From Pictodentalium vernedei (taxonomy: Eukaryota; Mollusca; Scaphopoda; Dentaliida; Dentaliidae): 64,000 bases of DNA. Below the pieces are notes generated by a model. It made no database searches, was not told the DNA's origin, and saw nothing but the letters and a program-made list of their open reading frames with translations. The position numbers and the translations under genes are program-made. The stretch covers positions 166,239,455-166,303,454 of the forward strand of contig CM062294.1 in assembly GCA_031216915.1 (NCBI GenBank), in the 5' to 3' direction. Positions 44,658 to 56,165 of this stretch are shown here, piece after piece (position 1 is the stretch's first letter; the number at the start of each line of letters is the position of its first letter).

Positions 44658-45842
44658 GGGTGGTCCGGTCTGGACCGCTGTCCAACCCTGGATCGGTATT
44701 TTCCTGAGCTGAAGGGAAAACTTGGTAGGGCGGGGCTGTCTGGAGTTACGCCTGTGAAAGTAGCTTTCCGAGAAGGATGGGTGGTTGTCGGTGGTTCCAA
44801 GAAGAAACATGGGGGTAGAACCTTTGATGTGAATGAGGTAGGTGATGAGGTGGGGGCTGCTAGAAAAGTACGTAGGACAGATGAGGGGGGCCCAGGCCGG
44901 AGCAATGCCGTAAAGCGTTTGGCGTGGACTATCAAAAGTGGTAGGAAAGGGGGGCCAGAGAAGCAGGTAGATAGGGGTGTAAAGTCCAAAGGCAGTGGGG
45001 AGTGCAGCACCAGAAACAGATTTGATGTGCTCGATTCGGAAGAGTCAGAGGAGGAGATGGAGGTAGTTGCAACAGATAGTAGCTTGGGGTCTAGGCCAGG
45101 AAAAAGGAGGAGGGATCCGGGAGAAGACCAGGGGAGTAGTCCATGTAGTTCAGGGCCTGGAAAGAGACGGAGGGACAAGGATAGGAGTAATCCTAGGTCA
45201 AAGATACCGATACCGATATTGATTCCGAGTGGGGCTGTTGGAGAGGAAGAGGACGCTGTAAACAATAGGAGACTAGAGGAGATAAATAGGGCGAGGGCCA
45301 AAAGTAAGTTGGTGGTTGCGGGAAGTAGCATAGTTCGGGGGATCGACAAGGTTGTCTGTGGTCCGGACAGTAAAAATAGAACAGTTCTGTGCTTTCCGGG
45401 GGCTAAAGTGGAGGACCTGATGGATAGAGTGGACGGTATTGTAGTTGGGTCGGGGGCTGATCCGGTAGTGGTATTACATGTGGGGTCCAATAACACCAGG
45501 GAGAGGAAATCAGTTCGTTTGGTGGACACATACAAGGACCTAATTAGTAAGCTACTTAGCAGGAATGCTCGGATCATCGTTTCAGGGGTGCTCCCCGTTA
45601 TGGGTGGTGGGAATGAGAGGAACTCGCGGATTATGGCACTAAACGAGGAGCTGGAAGAGCACTGCAAAGACTTGGGAATACATTTCATTGACCACTGGGA
45701 TTCATTCTGGGGACAAGGAGAGTTGTATGGGCGAGACGGATTGCATTTAAGTAGGATGGGTACAGACCTGTTGGGCCAAAAATTTTTACAGGTGGCTGGG
45801 CCTTTTTTGGAGAAAAGGGGGGTAGGGGACCACAGCCGATAA
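44658..45842 (+). CDS. LINE ORF1, SGNH hydrolase-like
   Basis: The open frame begins after a stop near 44652. The first ATG-independent start candidate is GTG 44754, so the true start is uncertain. The N-terminal half is basic and low-complexity (KSGRKGGPEKQVDRG, SRPGKRRRDPG). From about residue 185 it has SGNH blocks: LVVAGSSIVRGID (nucleophile Ser), VVLHVGSNNTRE (block III, G.N), and YGRDGLHLSRMGTDLL (Asp..His). In CR1-group LINEs such a domain accompanies RNA-binding ORF1 functions. Its role here is inferred. Confidence 0.8.
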   Translation, partial: GWSGLDRCPTLDRYFPELKGKLGRAGLSGVTPVKVAFREGWVVVGGSKKKHGGRTFDVNEVGDEVGAARKVRRTDEGGPGRSNAVKRLAWTIKSGRKGGPEKQVDRGVKSKGSGECSTRNRFDVLDSEESEEEMEVVATDSSLGSRPGKRRRDPGEDQGSSPCSSGPGKRRRDKDRSNPRSKIPIPILIPSGAVGEEEDAVNNRRLEEINRARAKSKLVVAGSSIVRGIDKVVCGPDSKNRTVLCFPGAKVEDLMDRVDGIVVGSGADPVVVLHVGSNNTRERKSVRLVDTYKDLISKLLSRNARIIVSGVLPVMGGGNERNSRIMALNEELEEHCKDLGIHFIDHWDSFWGQGELYGRDGLHLSRMGTDLLGQKFLQVAGPFLEKRGVGDHSR

Positions 45843-45886
45843 CCCAGAGGGGCACAAATGCTGGGAACATAGGAAGAACAACAAAC

Positions 45887-47030
45887 ATGCACAACACAGG
45901 GACATACCAGGGTTATAATAATGTGCCAGTGATGACAAAAAAACAAAGATTCATTAAGTTTGGGTACTGCAACATCCAGGGTCTGCACAAGAAAGTAAGC
46001 GAAATATCAACAATGATGGACGAAGGAGACTTCGATATAATGGGTCTAAGTGAGACGTGGATACGACGGGATGAGCGGGTTGATCAGATGGAGGGATGCG
46101 TGTGGATAGGAGCTGGGCGAACTGAGGGTCAGAAACGGGGTGGGGGTGTTGGCATCTACGCTAAAGAGGAATTACAGCCCTCATTGATTACAGATCTCAC
46201 AGAAGCAGGGACTCAGATTCCAGTATCCATCGAAATAGTCTGGGCAAAAATCAAGTTAGGAAGCAGGAGTGTTGCCGTTGGTGTTGTATACTTAGCAGTG
46301 GAGGGAAGTAAGCCCGAGTGGAATGATTCAATATATACAACTCTTAGATCGAATATCACAGAGCTTGAAAGCAGAGGGTTCAGTGTTGTCCTAATGGGGG
46401 ACTTCAATGGGCACATCGGGGATAAGGAGGAGGGCATACAGGGAGGTGATAGGAAAATTAACACGAATGGGAGGAAGATGTTGGACCTATCAAAAGAGCT
46501 TGGTTTAAAGATACTGAACAGGGATGCGAAATGTAAGGGTAAATGGACCTGGGAGAGGAACGATAAGAAAACAATAATTGATTATATACTCACTGACATT
46601 AGCGTATGGAAGGAGGTTATAGATGTAGAAATAGATGACGAGGGAAAAAATGACTTGGGTAGTGATCACAATCTGATAACAGTTAAGATTATGGGCAAAA
46701 AGAGGAATAGAGACAGAAATACCTTCAAGGAAGTTTGGGGACTAAAACAAGGAGCCGACTGGAAGCAGTTTCGGGAAAAACTAAAACCAAGTCTTGAATG
46801 TATACCTAGGGATGCAAATGTCCAGAGTATTTCAGATGGCATAGTAAATAGCCTAACAGGGGCAGGGAAGGATTGTATAGGAAGGTTGAGGGTCCCAACG
46901 AGAGAGCTTGGATACAGGGTTAACGAGGGACTGAAAAAGGCTATAAAAGAAAGGAAGGTAAAATGCGCTGCTTACAGAAGAAGTAGTAAGCTTAAAGGGG
47001 TGGATAACAATGACACGAGACTAATGAAAT
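45887..47030 (+). pseudogene. LINE ORF2 part 1: AP-like endonuclease
   Basis: FIKFGYCNIQGLHKK, MGLSETWIRR, VVLMGDFNGHIG and LGSDHNLITVK are the endonuclease motifs (metal-binding Asn/Glu, GDFN, SDH). The frame ends at TGA 47031, but the next codons (EYELARKKANEIKN) continue in frame. It is therefore one stop in an otherwise continuous ORF. ATG 45887 lies 45 bases after the ORF1 stop. Confidence 0.85.
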
Positions 47031-47033
47031 GAG

Positions 47034-49319
47034 AATATGAACTGGCACGGAAAAAGGCGAATGAGATAAAGAATAATAATAGGAAGGAGCGCAATTGCAG
47101 TCTTGCCAGAACAATAAAGAAAACGGGGGGTTCGAGCTCAAACGTATTTTGGAACTGGGTAAATAAACGGGGGAAAAGTAGTGTGCAGAGTATCAAAGTG
47201 GATGGGGAAAGTACAGAAGATAAAGGCCGTATCGCTTCAGAGTTAGTCAAGCACTGGGAAAAGATAAACGATAGGCGATGGGGCAGTGGGTCCCCACCAA
47301 AAAGAAATACACTGGTGGAGGAGAACCTATCCAATCGTGTATGTAGCGAAATAACGGCAGAAGAAGTGCGGAACGTGGTCTCGAAATTAAAAAATGGTAA
47401 AGCGGGAGGGACTGATGAAATTCCGAACGAATTCCTCAAAAATGGAGGGGAGGCACTTAGCACTTATTGAAGTCCTGACAAACCTTTTCAACCTGGCTCT
47501 GCGAAAGCAAGAGGTCCCCAGAGAGTGGAGGGAAAGTAAGGTGTCGTTCATACACAAAAAGGGGGATAAGGAAGTTCTAGATAACTATAGGGGGATATCA
47601 GTTAGTAGTAACATCGGAAAAGTATTCCGTAAGGTCATATACGGTAGACTAGAGGAAGTTATTGAAGAGAAAGGTTTTTTTAGGAGAAATTCAAAATGGT
47701 TTCAGGAAAGGACGAAGAGTCACTGATCACCTATTTACACTCACCCAACTGATAGAATCAACAAAGGCTGAAAAGAAAAAGATGTTTCTGGCATTTCTAG
47801 ATGTGAAAAAGCGTACGACCGAGTGTGGAGGGAAGGTATGTGGCGAAAGCTCGAGGGCATCGGACTGGGGGTGACTTTGTTGGAATCATGAAAGCACTGT
47901 ATACAGATGTGCAAAGCCAACTCAGTCTAGGGAGTATCACTACAAAACGAGTCCCTATGGATATAGGCCTCAAGCAGGGGTGTATCTTTTCACCGATTTT
48001 GTTTGCATTGCATGTTAAAGATTTAGGGGACGAACTAATTCAGAGTGCGGAGGGGGTAAATGTTGGAGACATAAAGATACCAGGCTTATTCTTTGCGGAC
48101 GACATGGTGTTAATGTCTAGAACTGAACAGGGGCTAGAGAAATTGCTGGAAATTGTTGGTAGATATGGGAACACTTGGCGGCTCGAACTAAATGAAAATA
48201 AAAGCAAGGTAATACCCATTGGACGCAAGGTAGATATGACGAAGAGATGGAGAGTGTGGGAGTTCTTAATCCCCGAAGGGGAAAGCAAACAAATCACTGT
48301 AGGAGAAACGGGAGAGTATGAGTATCTAGGGGTAAGCATAAATATAACGGGAAGAGGGGTGTACAGAAATTATTCAGCCAAACTGATTCTGAAGGGGAAA
48401 AGAATTCTGAACCAACTAAAACTTTTAGGGAAAAATAGTTTCAACAAGGTCTTTGTGGGGAAAACACTGTGGGAGAGGGTGGGTTTACCAAGTATAACGT
48501 ATGGCACGGACGTGATTCCATTAAACCAAACCGTTATTGGAAAGTACTCAGAATGATGCCGGCAGATGGATAACAGGGTTCAGTAATGCTGCAGCTTTGG
48601 AAGCAGTAAGGGGGGAGCTTGGGTGGATGAAAATCAAGGACAGGGTAGATTTGGGAAAACTGTGTTACTTTAACTACTTGAGAAACCTGCCTGACAACCG
48701 GTGGTGCAAATTGATGCTCGATACCATTTGGAATTCTAATATAGAAACGGGGTGGTCAAAACATGTGAGGGAACTAATGGACAATTACTCTATAGAGGTC
48801 ACAAACATCGAAGTAGGAATGAAAGAAGGCAAAAGGTTTGTCAAAGAGAGAGTCATGGAAGATTGCAATCGAAACTGGCGAGCAGGGGTTAGCGTGAAAA
48901 GATCACTGCAGGGGTTACAATATAAAGAAAAGCCAGCTTTTGAGAAGTACCTAGATGGCACCTTTGGAGGGTCACTGCTGTTCAAACTGAGATCAAGATC
49001 ACTGGAGCTTCGGGGAAAAATTGGGAGAGATGGGGAAAAGGGATGCCAAATGTGCCACTCTGGAGTAGTGGAGACCCTGGAACATTTTCTCTTGGAATGC
49101 CCACAGTATATACCTCATAGAATAAAATTTACTGGAAGAATAATGCAGAAGTGGGGTGAAGAAACAAAGGATAGATGGCTGAAGGGGGACACGAGGGAGA
49201 GGGTAGGAATGCTTATTGAAGAAATTGAAAAAGAGGAAGTGAGGGACACTATTAAGCAGTTTATATCTGAATGCTGGGAGGAGAGGAGGGGAAGAGGGGG
49301 TGAGGTGCAGGGGGAATGA
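47034..49319 (+). pseudogene. LINE ORF2 part 2: reverse transcriptase and C-terminal zinc motif
   Basis: The pieces are 47034-47469, about 47394-47724, 47662-47870, 47825-48556 and 48537-49319, joined by frameshifts. Motifs in order are VSKLKNGKAGGTDEIPNEFL, WRESKVSFIHKKGD, YRGISV, NGFRKGR, FLAFLDVKK, GLKQGCIFSPILF, the catalytic FADDMVLMS (about 48091), NENKSKVIPIG, YEYLGVSI, and a terminal CQMCHSGVVETLEHFLLECP (CCHC-type). The catalytic YADD-type box is intact (FADD). Frameshifts make the copy non-autonomous. Confidence 0.88.
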
Positions 49320-49395
49320 TGGCCTTCTCTTATGAGGACCGCGACAAATCAGCGGCTGGTCAAAGAGTTATTATTATTATTATTATTATCAGGTA

Positions 49396-49640
49396 GCAGA
49401 CCATTTTTCAATTCGATCCGCACCGATCCCGAGGTTAATACACTTCTCCCCGGACTCTCAGCGGCTCGGGTTTTGGTACTAACTGCACAGAACTTGACAT
49501 CATTAACTGAGAAGTATTATAACACAAACAGATTTTGTTAATGCGGGTAACTTGCTGAACCCGATAAATGCTTATTTCAGAAGCTTAATTAACACATCTT
49601 GTCACTCTTTAAAATGTTCTGAAGTCAATAAGAAAAATAA
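49396..49640. other. No gene recognised
   Basis: Unique-looking sequence after the LINE tail. Confidence 0.4.
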
Positions 49641-49644
49641 TTTC

Positions 49645-50079
49645 CCACTGTTTTATTTCTTTGGAGTCCTTCTACCCTCTACTCCGTGAGAGTTCCTTCC
49701 AAGAAAAACACACCGGGTATTCGTGCTTGGTGGTCAACCGAACTAACTCGTTTAGTTTCTTTATATTCCTCTGTGGTTTCTACGGTGTCTTTACTTTCGG
49801 GCTCGTCACCTTTTGGTGGTAAAAGGCATTGTCCCGGATAGGAGCAGATGTGTGGACAATGTTTTTAATATTTTTTTTATCACAGAATGACGGAGTGTGA
49901 CCTGTCAAAAACATCTGGTTCATGGGCCTGCAAAACTGTTTAGCTATTACTTCATCGCACAACATGCAATCGCTCTCAGACAATCTGTTGTGTAACACCC
50001 TTTGGCGTATGTCGATCACTTGTTTGGACGAATCCGTTGACATACTACAGAGCTTTTCATTTGGTACGGAACGATGCAT
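49645..50079 (-). pseudogene. Exon-like ORF of unknown family
   Basis: On the - strand, ATG 50079 opens 99 codons (MHRSVPNEKLCSMSTDSSKQ..., CMLCDEVIAKQFCRPM) to a stop at 49780; the next codons are also protein-like. Part of it is duplicated at 51157-51339 on the same strand, where small indels break it. Composition looks coding (Cys pair, polar residues), but I do not recognise the family. It may be a host exon or a transposon gene. Confidence 0.3.
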
Positions 50080-50111
50080 TTAACTTTTTACTTTTAGCGT
50101 ATTATGAACGC
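49930..50111. repeat. 182-bp direct repeat, left copy
   Basis: Matches 51157-51339 at roughly 93% by eye (GCAAAACTGT...TATTATGAACGC). The two copies bracket the ORF1-like gene at 50.2-51.1 kb. Confidence 0.9.
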
Positions 50112-50199
50112 ATGTCATCCGTCCTCATTCACACTTCTGACTTCGCGTGTACACCTTATTAGACACGGATTACCTGTCGAAGAAAATTAAAAAGACACT

Positions 50200-51150
50200 T
50201 TGATGGTACTGGACGCTAGTTCACTTCTCAATTGGGATGTCCATGTTGAGAGTGGCTGCGTTCAGCTCAACATTATGTACAAGATGAAACCCACCTCTGG
50301 GAGTGGTAGCACCTTTCGCGGGCCTGCTCGCACTGGTCCACACCAGAGGAAGGGAAAGGGAAAGAGAACACCAACCACCACTGAAACAACAAAAGCCAGC
50401 GGAACAGAGATAAAGAAACAGAGAAAGAAGAAGAAATCTCCGTCAACCAAACGGCGGGACGCCAGGCGAATGGAGGTGTGGCTCGAAAGGAAAGGGATTG
50501 AGACCGGGAATCAGGAGATGGAAAAGGTGATAACTGTCAGCTCACCTCCAAATCCTGCATCACCAATCCCAAGCCGTACCCCTACATCAAAGAGGTCGGA
50601 GGGAGATGAGAAGCAGGAATTGGAGGCAGAGGAGATGGATGTCGCCCAATCCGCGCCTGCCTCCCCTATCAACCTCAACCAATCGGACCTCAAATCCAGT
50701 TCGACCTCGGAGTCCGAGCCCGAAACTGCAGACGAAGAAGATATAAGCCTGGGAGCCAACACTGAAATCCCAGACGGGCGTGCCATTGAGCGCGCTTCGG
50801 CGAACTCGAGCTGGAGTTTGACGGAACTGGGGATGATTATTTGGACTACTTAAAATCAGCCCAGAAGGAACGGGCTAAGGGAGCCTACGACTTCCTTAGC
50901 AACAAACCAGGACACCTGGAAGCAGCCAGGATCCGCAGCCACAGATGGCTGAAACGCAAAAACAGGGAAACAACAACAGCTGCCATGCACGCCTTCTCCT
51001 TCCCAGCCACCTTCTTCCAATAAGAAGAAGCACAAACGGAACAAACGTCACTAAACCCCGAACACTTTCCTCCTTTGACGCGCCCAGGCATGCTGCCAAT
51101 ATTCAATCTACAGTTAAAGAGGGTCGAAAGGGGCTTGCTCCACATTTGAT
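50200..51150 (+). pseudogene. LINE ORF1-like gene with the start of ORF2
   Basis: Frame 50200-50850 is rich in Lys, Arg, Ser, Thr and Pro (KKQRKKKKSPSTKRRDARRM) then acidic (SESEPETADEEDISLG). A shift near 50825 leads to DYLKSAQKERAKGAYDFL, and the basic end (KKHKRNKRH) stops near 51053. A frame starting MLPIFNLQLKRVERG (51091-51135) corresponds to MARLDLITQLKRVEGA at about 10.05 kb. The family is unidentified; ORF1/ORF2 labels are inferred from layout and the duplicate. Confidence 0.5.
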
Positions 51151-51156
51151 CCTCAT

Positions 51157-51339
51157 GCAAAACTGTCTAGCTATTACTTCATCGCACAACATGCAAATCG
51201 CTCTCAGAGCATTCATTGTGTAACAGCCTTTGGCACGTGGCGATCACTTGTTTGGACGAATCCGTTGACATACTACAGAGCTTTTCATTTGGTACGGAAA
51301 AATGCATTTAACTTTTTACTGTTAGCGTATTATGAACGC
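51157..51339. repeat. 182-bp direct repeat, right copy
   Basis: See 49930-50111. It immediately follows the truncated ORF2-like start. Confidence 0.9.
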
Positions 51340-51534
51340 TCCCTCTCTAACTCCTTCCCAGAGAAGATCTGGATCCACCATCGTCGGAGAACTGGAGGCC
51401 ACCGTCAGAAGACCACCATTTGAGGATCACTTATCAGTAGGCCAACCCACTATTCCAACCTGAAGAAGAATACAGGCGGATTATACCCATTATCAGCCTA
51501 TACATGTATATGCCTACATCTAATCGGTATATGT

Positions 51535-52387
51535 TGGCTGTTTTAAATCAATCGATATAAACTGTTGATTTAAATCATGATTTAAATCATTGTTTTTTTT
51601 TTAAATATTGATTTAAATCAAAAAGTTGCAAATTGTCAGGAATATTTTCAAAACGACCTGGAAATGAGCTGAAAGAAGATGGAATACATATTAACTGTTG
51701 ATATCCAGTAATTAGACAGTGTTTACGACAGTTATAACTAATCTATATACATCCCACTGTGTCTTGACTACTGGAACGTGCAGTCGGTACGTTAAATGTT
51801 TCTGGATAAGTTTTATAATTTTCAGTTAATATGAACGGAATCATATTAAAGTGAACATACATTTTAAACCTTATATATGATAGTCTTTCAAAGAACCCAT
51901 AAAAAATACTAAGTCATCTCCTAGAACAAGGATCAGTGATTTAAGAGCTTTGCAAGTAGAACAAATGAATTTCAAGAATCATCTTCTTTTAAGCAATGCT
52001 GTATCAATGAGAAAAGCGAACTTTCGATGATTTTCCTCCATTCTCATCTGCGCTATCTATTCTATACTGCCTATTCTGTGCCAAATGTATTCTGGAATTC
52101 TTCCCCTCATGTCACCCCAAAGACTGAAATGGGTAACACGGGTAAATGTTTTTAGTATCAGTTGTCCGTGTCGATTCTTTGGGTAGCCTTTGATACAAGC
52201 TGCTGTTAATACAGTATGTTTCTATTTTCTACAGGAATCATGTGAGGAAAAGTGTCTTCTGGTGAATAATTTATAGTATGGAAATAAAAAAATCAAATAA
52301 TTCGATTTAAATAAAAAAATCCGATTTATATTTTTAAAAAATCGATTTTTCTTTTTTGCGGATTTGTTTTAAAAATCACCAACCCTG
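51535..52387. mobile_element. hAT-type non-autonomous element
   Basis: GTATATGT is duplicated exactly at 51527-51534 and 52388-52395. The right terminus, reverse-complemented, reads CAGGGTTGGTGATTTTTAAA, a common hAT end; the left end is partly eroded (TGGCTGTTTTAAATCAATCG). Both ends are full of GATTTAAATC-type motifs. 853 bp, no transposase. Confidence 0.9.
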
Positions 52388-52395
52388 GTATATGT

Positions 52396-53737
52396 ACGGC
52401 GTTGAGATATTGATTCAATGAGAAACGAGGTGAACATACCTACAATATTTATTTAGAACTGAGTTGATCTATGTATCCATTTTCTGGTTGTTTGTTTGTA
52501 GGTTTTGGGGGCTTTTTTTCTTTTTTGTTTGTTTCTGTTTGTTTTGTTTTTCTTTGGACGTGATTTGTTTAGGTTTGTATAGACCTACATTTATTATCTG
52601 TTGTTTTTTTTTAAATTTTCTTTGTCGTTTGTTTAGTTTAGCTATTAACCCGCTGAGTATTTTCAAGATATTTCTCATCAAATCTAGTCATTTCGTGAAA
52701 AATTCATCTAAATTTAACGCAGAAAGAAATCATTGGTAAAAATCTCTTCAATTTTCAGGGAGAAAATTTAAATAAATGTGCAAAAAATTTCGCTTATTTC
52801 AGTGGTAAAAGAAATCCTGTCCTGACAGGAAAATCCGCCAGTTGCATGCAAGGAGTTATTTAAATCGTTATGGGTAACTTTGTGTCAGTTCAAGGTCGCA
52901 TTTTTTTCTGCTTGACAAAATTGTTAGAAGTCGATTTGGTTTGACGTCGGTTTGGGCGTATTCAAATTGAAAGCACAAGCTCCCTGCATTCACTGCCCTG
53001 CGAGAATCCCAATTTGTTAACGTTTTCTAAATCCTATTTTTCAATTCAACCTGAATTTGTAATTTCCGGTATGCGTAGTTGACTGTCGTTTTGGGCAATT
53101 AGAGGCGACGCCATCATAGCAGATTTTTCTGGCGATCTCGAAAGGGATCGCTGCGTTTCTAAGCTAAAAAGCTCAGAATTTCACTGTATTAGGGGCCCCA
53201 CACCCCCTAATATACACTCAATACTTTTCTTAACAATACACTCGCACTCACATTCATAACACACACACAAGGAAGATATATTTCTTCTTTTATTTTGACA
53301 AGTATGGCTTTATAAAAACCAAATAATGTCTAAAATTACGCAAACAGGAAAAGCTTACAATCCTTTATTAGGAGATTTCTCCTATAAAATCAACAAGAGT
53401 AGAAATTTGGATGTTGGAAGAGACAGAAGGTGTAATGGAAAAGAAACCTCAGAACCGTTCACCTGCTCCAGCAAAAAATACTGGAATTGAGAAGAAAAAT
53501 AATGGTGAGCTCTCGGTCTTGCACAGTTGTCAATTCCCTCTGACATTACTGTACTAATTTGTGTGGCGGGTATTGCATGTGACTTGCACAACATCTGGTC
53601 ATTATGGTTTTTATCATAACATTTTGTTGGCTTTATCCGATACTGGCAAGAACGCAACTCAAATTGGCCTCGGGGAAGTTTGGGCAAATTGTTTCCAGTT
53701 GGTATAAATTGCAAAAATGTGATGAATACCTTTAACA
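52396..53737. other. No gene recognised
   Basis: T-rich stretch (52490-52615) and AT-rich sequence. Open frames at 52464-52739 (+) and 53382-53738 (-) show no motif and are probably chance. Confidence 0.45.
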
Positions 53738-53769
53738 TCCCCCCCCCCCCCCCCCCAAAAAAAAAAAAA
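53738..53769. repeat. Poly-C / poly-A junction
   Basis: About 18 C followed directly by about 13 A. Confidence 0.95.
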
Positions 53770-53776
53770 TCCTTGC

Positions 53777-53987
53777 AGCAAGAATTTAAAAAATGTCTAA
53801 CCAGACTGGAGTAAATTGGAAAGTGTGTAACATTTCATTTGCCATAACAAAATAGTATTTAAAAAAAAGAATCCTGAAATGAATAATGGGATGGTTTTTG
53901 TTTTTTACAAGTGTAAGATGGTGGTGGGGGTTGGGGCAACATTGCTTTAAAGAGCTGAAGAGAACCATTTTTTTAAATGTCAATCAA
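53777..53987 (-). repeat. Dispersed repeat, inverted partner of 39755-39960
   Basis: Reverse-complement match over about 205 bp. Confidence 0.88.
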
Positions 53988-54302
53988 GTAACTTTGTACA
54001 CAAGTCCTCAATTATAGATTGTACATGTGTCACTCGAGCCATAAGAGTTGAATATGGACAGTTTATTTTGTCTTGCCCACTATTGGCACTAAAGCCATAA
54101 AATTAATATATTGAGTCATTCTTCTAATTTTGCAACTCTTTGTCTTGTACATTAACAAAGATCCATGCATTAATATAAAATCTTATGAAAATGAACTTAC
54201 ATTTATAACAAAAAATACTTGATATTTCGATAATGTGCTGAACTTGCTTTTATTATTATTTGTATTAATCTCCCATGTAAAAACTCATTTCCAAACAGAT
54301 GT

Positions 54303-54667
54303 GAGCTACGTCCTGCCCCAAAAATTAAAAGGAGAAAATTCTGAGCTTGTGAAGTACAATCCTGATGAAAATTTAAGCCCAGTTATTTCAAATGGCTGAG
54401 GAGCTATTCATGACTGGTGTTTTTATTGGATCATTGTTGTGCAATACTGAATATCTATTTATACATTGCCTCACTGCATTGAAGAATACTGTTGGTACCC
54501 CCCTAATAGTGAAAAGAAACTACAGATATATTTTCAAACATCAATGTAGACAAACATTGATGGGAATGGTCTTGGTGCAGGAGAAATCTATGGTCAGATG
54601 TCTCAGAGGTGGGAGTAATGAATATGTGTCTTATTTTACATTTTTTTGGTACATACCATCTGAATAA
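54303..54667 (+). other. Two weak exon-like frames
   Basis: A possible splice acceptor (TTTCCAAACAG, about 54289-54299) precedes an open stretch reading SYVLPQKLKGENSELVKYN to a stop at about 54400. A separate frame, 54392-54667, begins MAEELFMTGVFIGSLL. Neither has a recognisable domain. They could be a terminal exon or chance. Confidence 0.2.
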
Positions 54668-54736
54668 TTAGTTGAGAAAAATGCGAATTTTTTTTTTTCA
54701 TGACAAAGATTCCTAGGTTCTGTGTGTGTGTGTGGA

Positions 54737-54752
54737 GGGGGGGGGGGGGGGG
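54737..54752. repeat. Poly-G tract
   Basis: A TGTGTGTGTGTGTGGAGG stretch leads into about 16 G. Confidence 0.95.
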
Positions 54753-54919
54753 TGGATATGTTGGCCATGATTCCCCACTCTAAAAATGTTTCTCAATACA
54801 GTATATCCTTCCCAAGTCTCATCAATATGCACTACATTGACTTTGCACAAACTGCCACAATCTGAATAATAGGGGGAGGTGGTATGCAGGCCACTATATC
54901 CCCTCAGGCCTTGACAATT

Positions 54920-55560
54920 CATTTTTTGGTAAACCTATAAACAGGTTACCGATTTACTTGTTCATTAACCTATTCTGAAGATTAAGTAAATTTGTTTTAT
55001 TAACCTCTTGGTTAACCAAAAATCCAAACATGATGTGCCATAAGCATTATCCCGAAGGCAATAGGCCTGAACTGGGGGAGGGTTTGGGAGGGAAATGTAG
55101 AGTTATGCCTCTTCTGTTGGCAACATGTGATGACTTCCGACAATAAAAAGATCAGCAAAGCAGAAATACGCAATCACTAGAAATATAGAGTTGGGCCCCT
55201 TCTATTGGCAGCATTGCATATAAGAACATGTGGTGAATAGGTCCAGAATTGATTTGGCAGTGGGCCTCAATGGACATCATACCTCACAGGGTATTTGATA
55301 ACTGGATTTGCATCGTAAAATGCTATTCAAAAGTGTCAAATTGCTAACCATTTTCCTTTCATATTGGCCTTATATTCACTATTTATCATCACTTTTTGAA
55401 ACCAAGATGGAAACTGCAAATCAAATTTTTAAAAACAAAAAATACCCTACATCAGTCTACGGTGTATTTCAATTTCCATAAATTGTGACAACATGTTTCT
55501 GATGATTCTTATAGCTGAATAATAAGCACAAATTTAATATTTGTATGTGTACTACTGTCT
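54920..55560. other. No gene recognised
   Basis: Two loosely similar stretches (TATGCCTCTTCTGTTGGCA and TTGGGCCCCTTCTATTGGCA) lie near 55107 and 55192. Nothing else. Confidence 0.4.
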
Positions 55561-56165
55561 CATTTTATATTTATGAAGCGATTTCATTGTAACTTGGAAG
55601 GATAAATCGGTATGATGTCTGGATGAGACTGTCCTATTTTGGTCACGATCGGTCAGCCATTACACTGCCTGGTCATGTGACATAGATTCCTTTAGCACTG
55701 TCTACAGGATGTTTTTATGAAGGGATTTCATTGTAACTTGGTAGGATAACTTGGTATGATATCTCGATGAGACTCTCCTACTTTAGATATCCTCTGTCAA
55801 ACGTGACCACCGAACCGTCACGTGACCTAGACTCCTTTAGCAAATTCTATGAGTTATATTTATGAAGGGATTTCATTGTAACTTGGTAGGATGACTCGTT
55901 TTGGAATGATTTTACTGTAATTTCGTAACTTTGGTTGACATACATTAACTGTGAGAGCCACATTAACCCAGGCCTCAATTCTTTAGTACAATCTACATCT
56001 CAAATTATTCGTATTCAAAACATAACATATAGGGAACAAAAATTAACGTATTCTCAATTATCACAATTCTTGTCTTATTTCATAATCCTTTCATAAACAT
56101 TGAACATTATCCTTTTCATCAAACACAACACATAGTCTAGTTAAGCTACAGTGTAATTGACACTT
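55560..56165 (+). repeat. Satellite-bearing repeat, short copy
   Basis: Two to three diverged 147-bp-type units (GGGATTTCATTGTAACTTGG near 55579, 55724 and 55868). A ~290-bp 3' flank (55910-56165) follows that is nearly identical in order to 60800-61085 (CATACATTAACTGTGAG..., CATAATCCTTTCATAAACAT). Confidence 0.85.

Larger units (their letters stand above)
44655..49395 (+). mobile_element. Near-complete LINE with esterase ORF1 and (TTA)n tail
   Basis: ORF1 (SGNH esterase-like), ORF2 (AP endonuclease, RT, C-terminal zinc motif) and a TTATTATTATTATTATTATTA tail at 49370-49391 lie in order on +. ORF2 contains one in-frame stop and several frameshifts. The 5' boundary is not defined and no target duplication was found. 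SGNH-type ORF1s are known in CR1/L2-group LINEs; clade assignment beyond that needs a tree. Confidence 0.9.

Noticed and set aside
44624..45988. A 454-codon open frame on the - strand
   Set aside because: It is the antisense of the LINE ORF1 and the ORF2 start; the Ser/Pro/Leu-rich composition is what the complement of a Gly/Arg/Lys-rich gene gives. The + strand has recognisable motifs.
52464..52739. A 91-codon hydrophobic frame (membrane protein?)
   Set aside because: T-rich low-complexity DNA gives Phe/Leu/Cys strings; no homology signal.
53382..53738. A 118-codon - strand frame
   Set aside because: No domain, no splice signals and an A/C homopolymer at its start; treated as chance.
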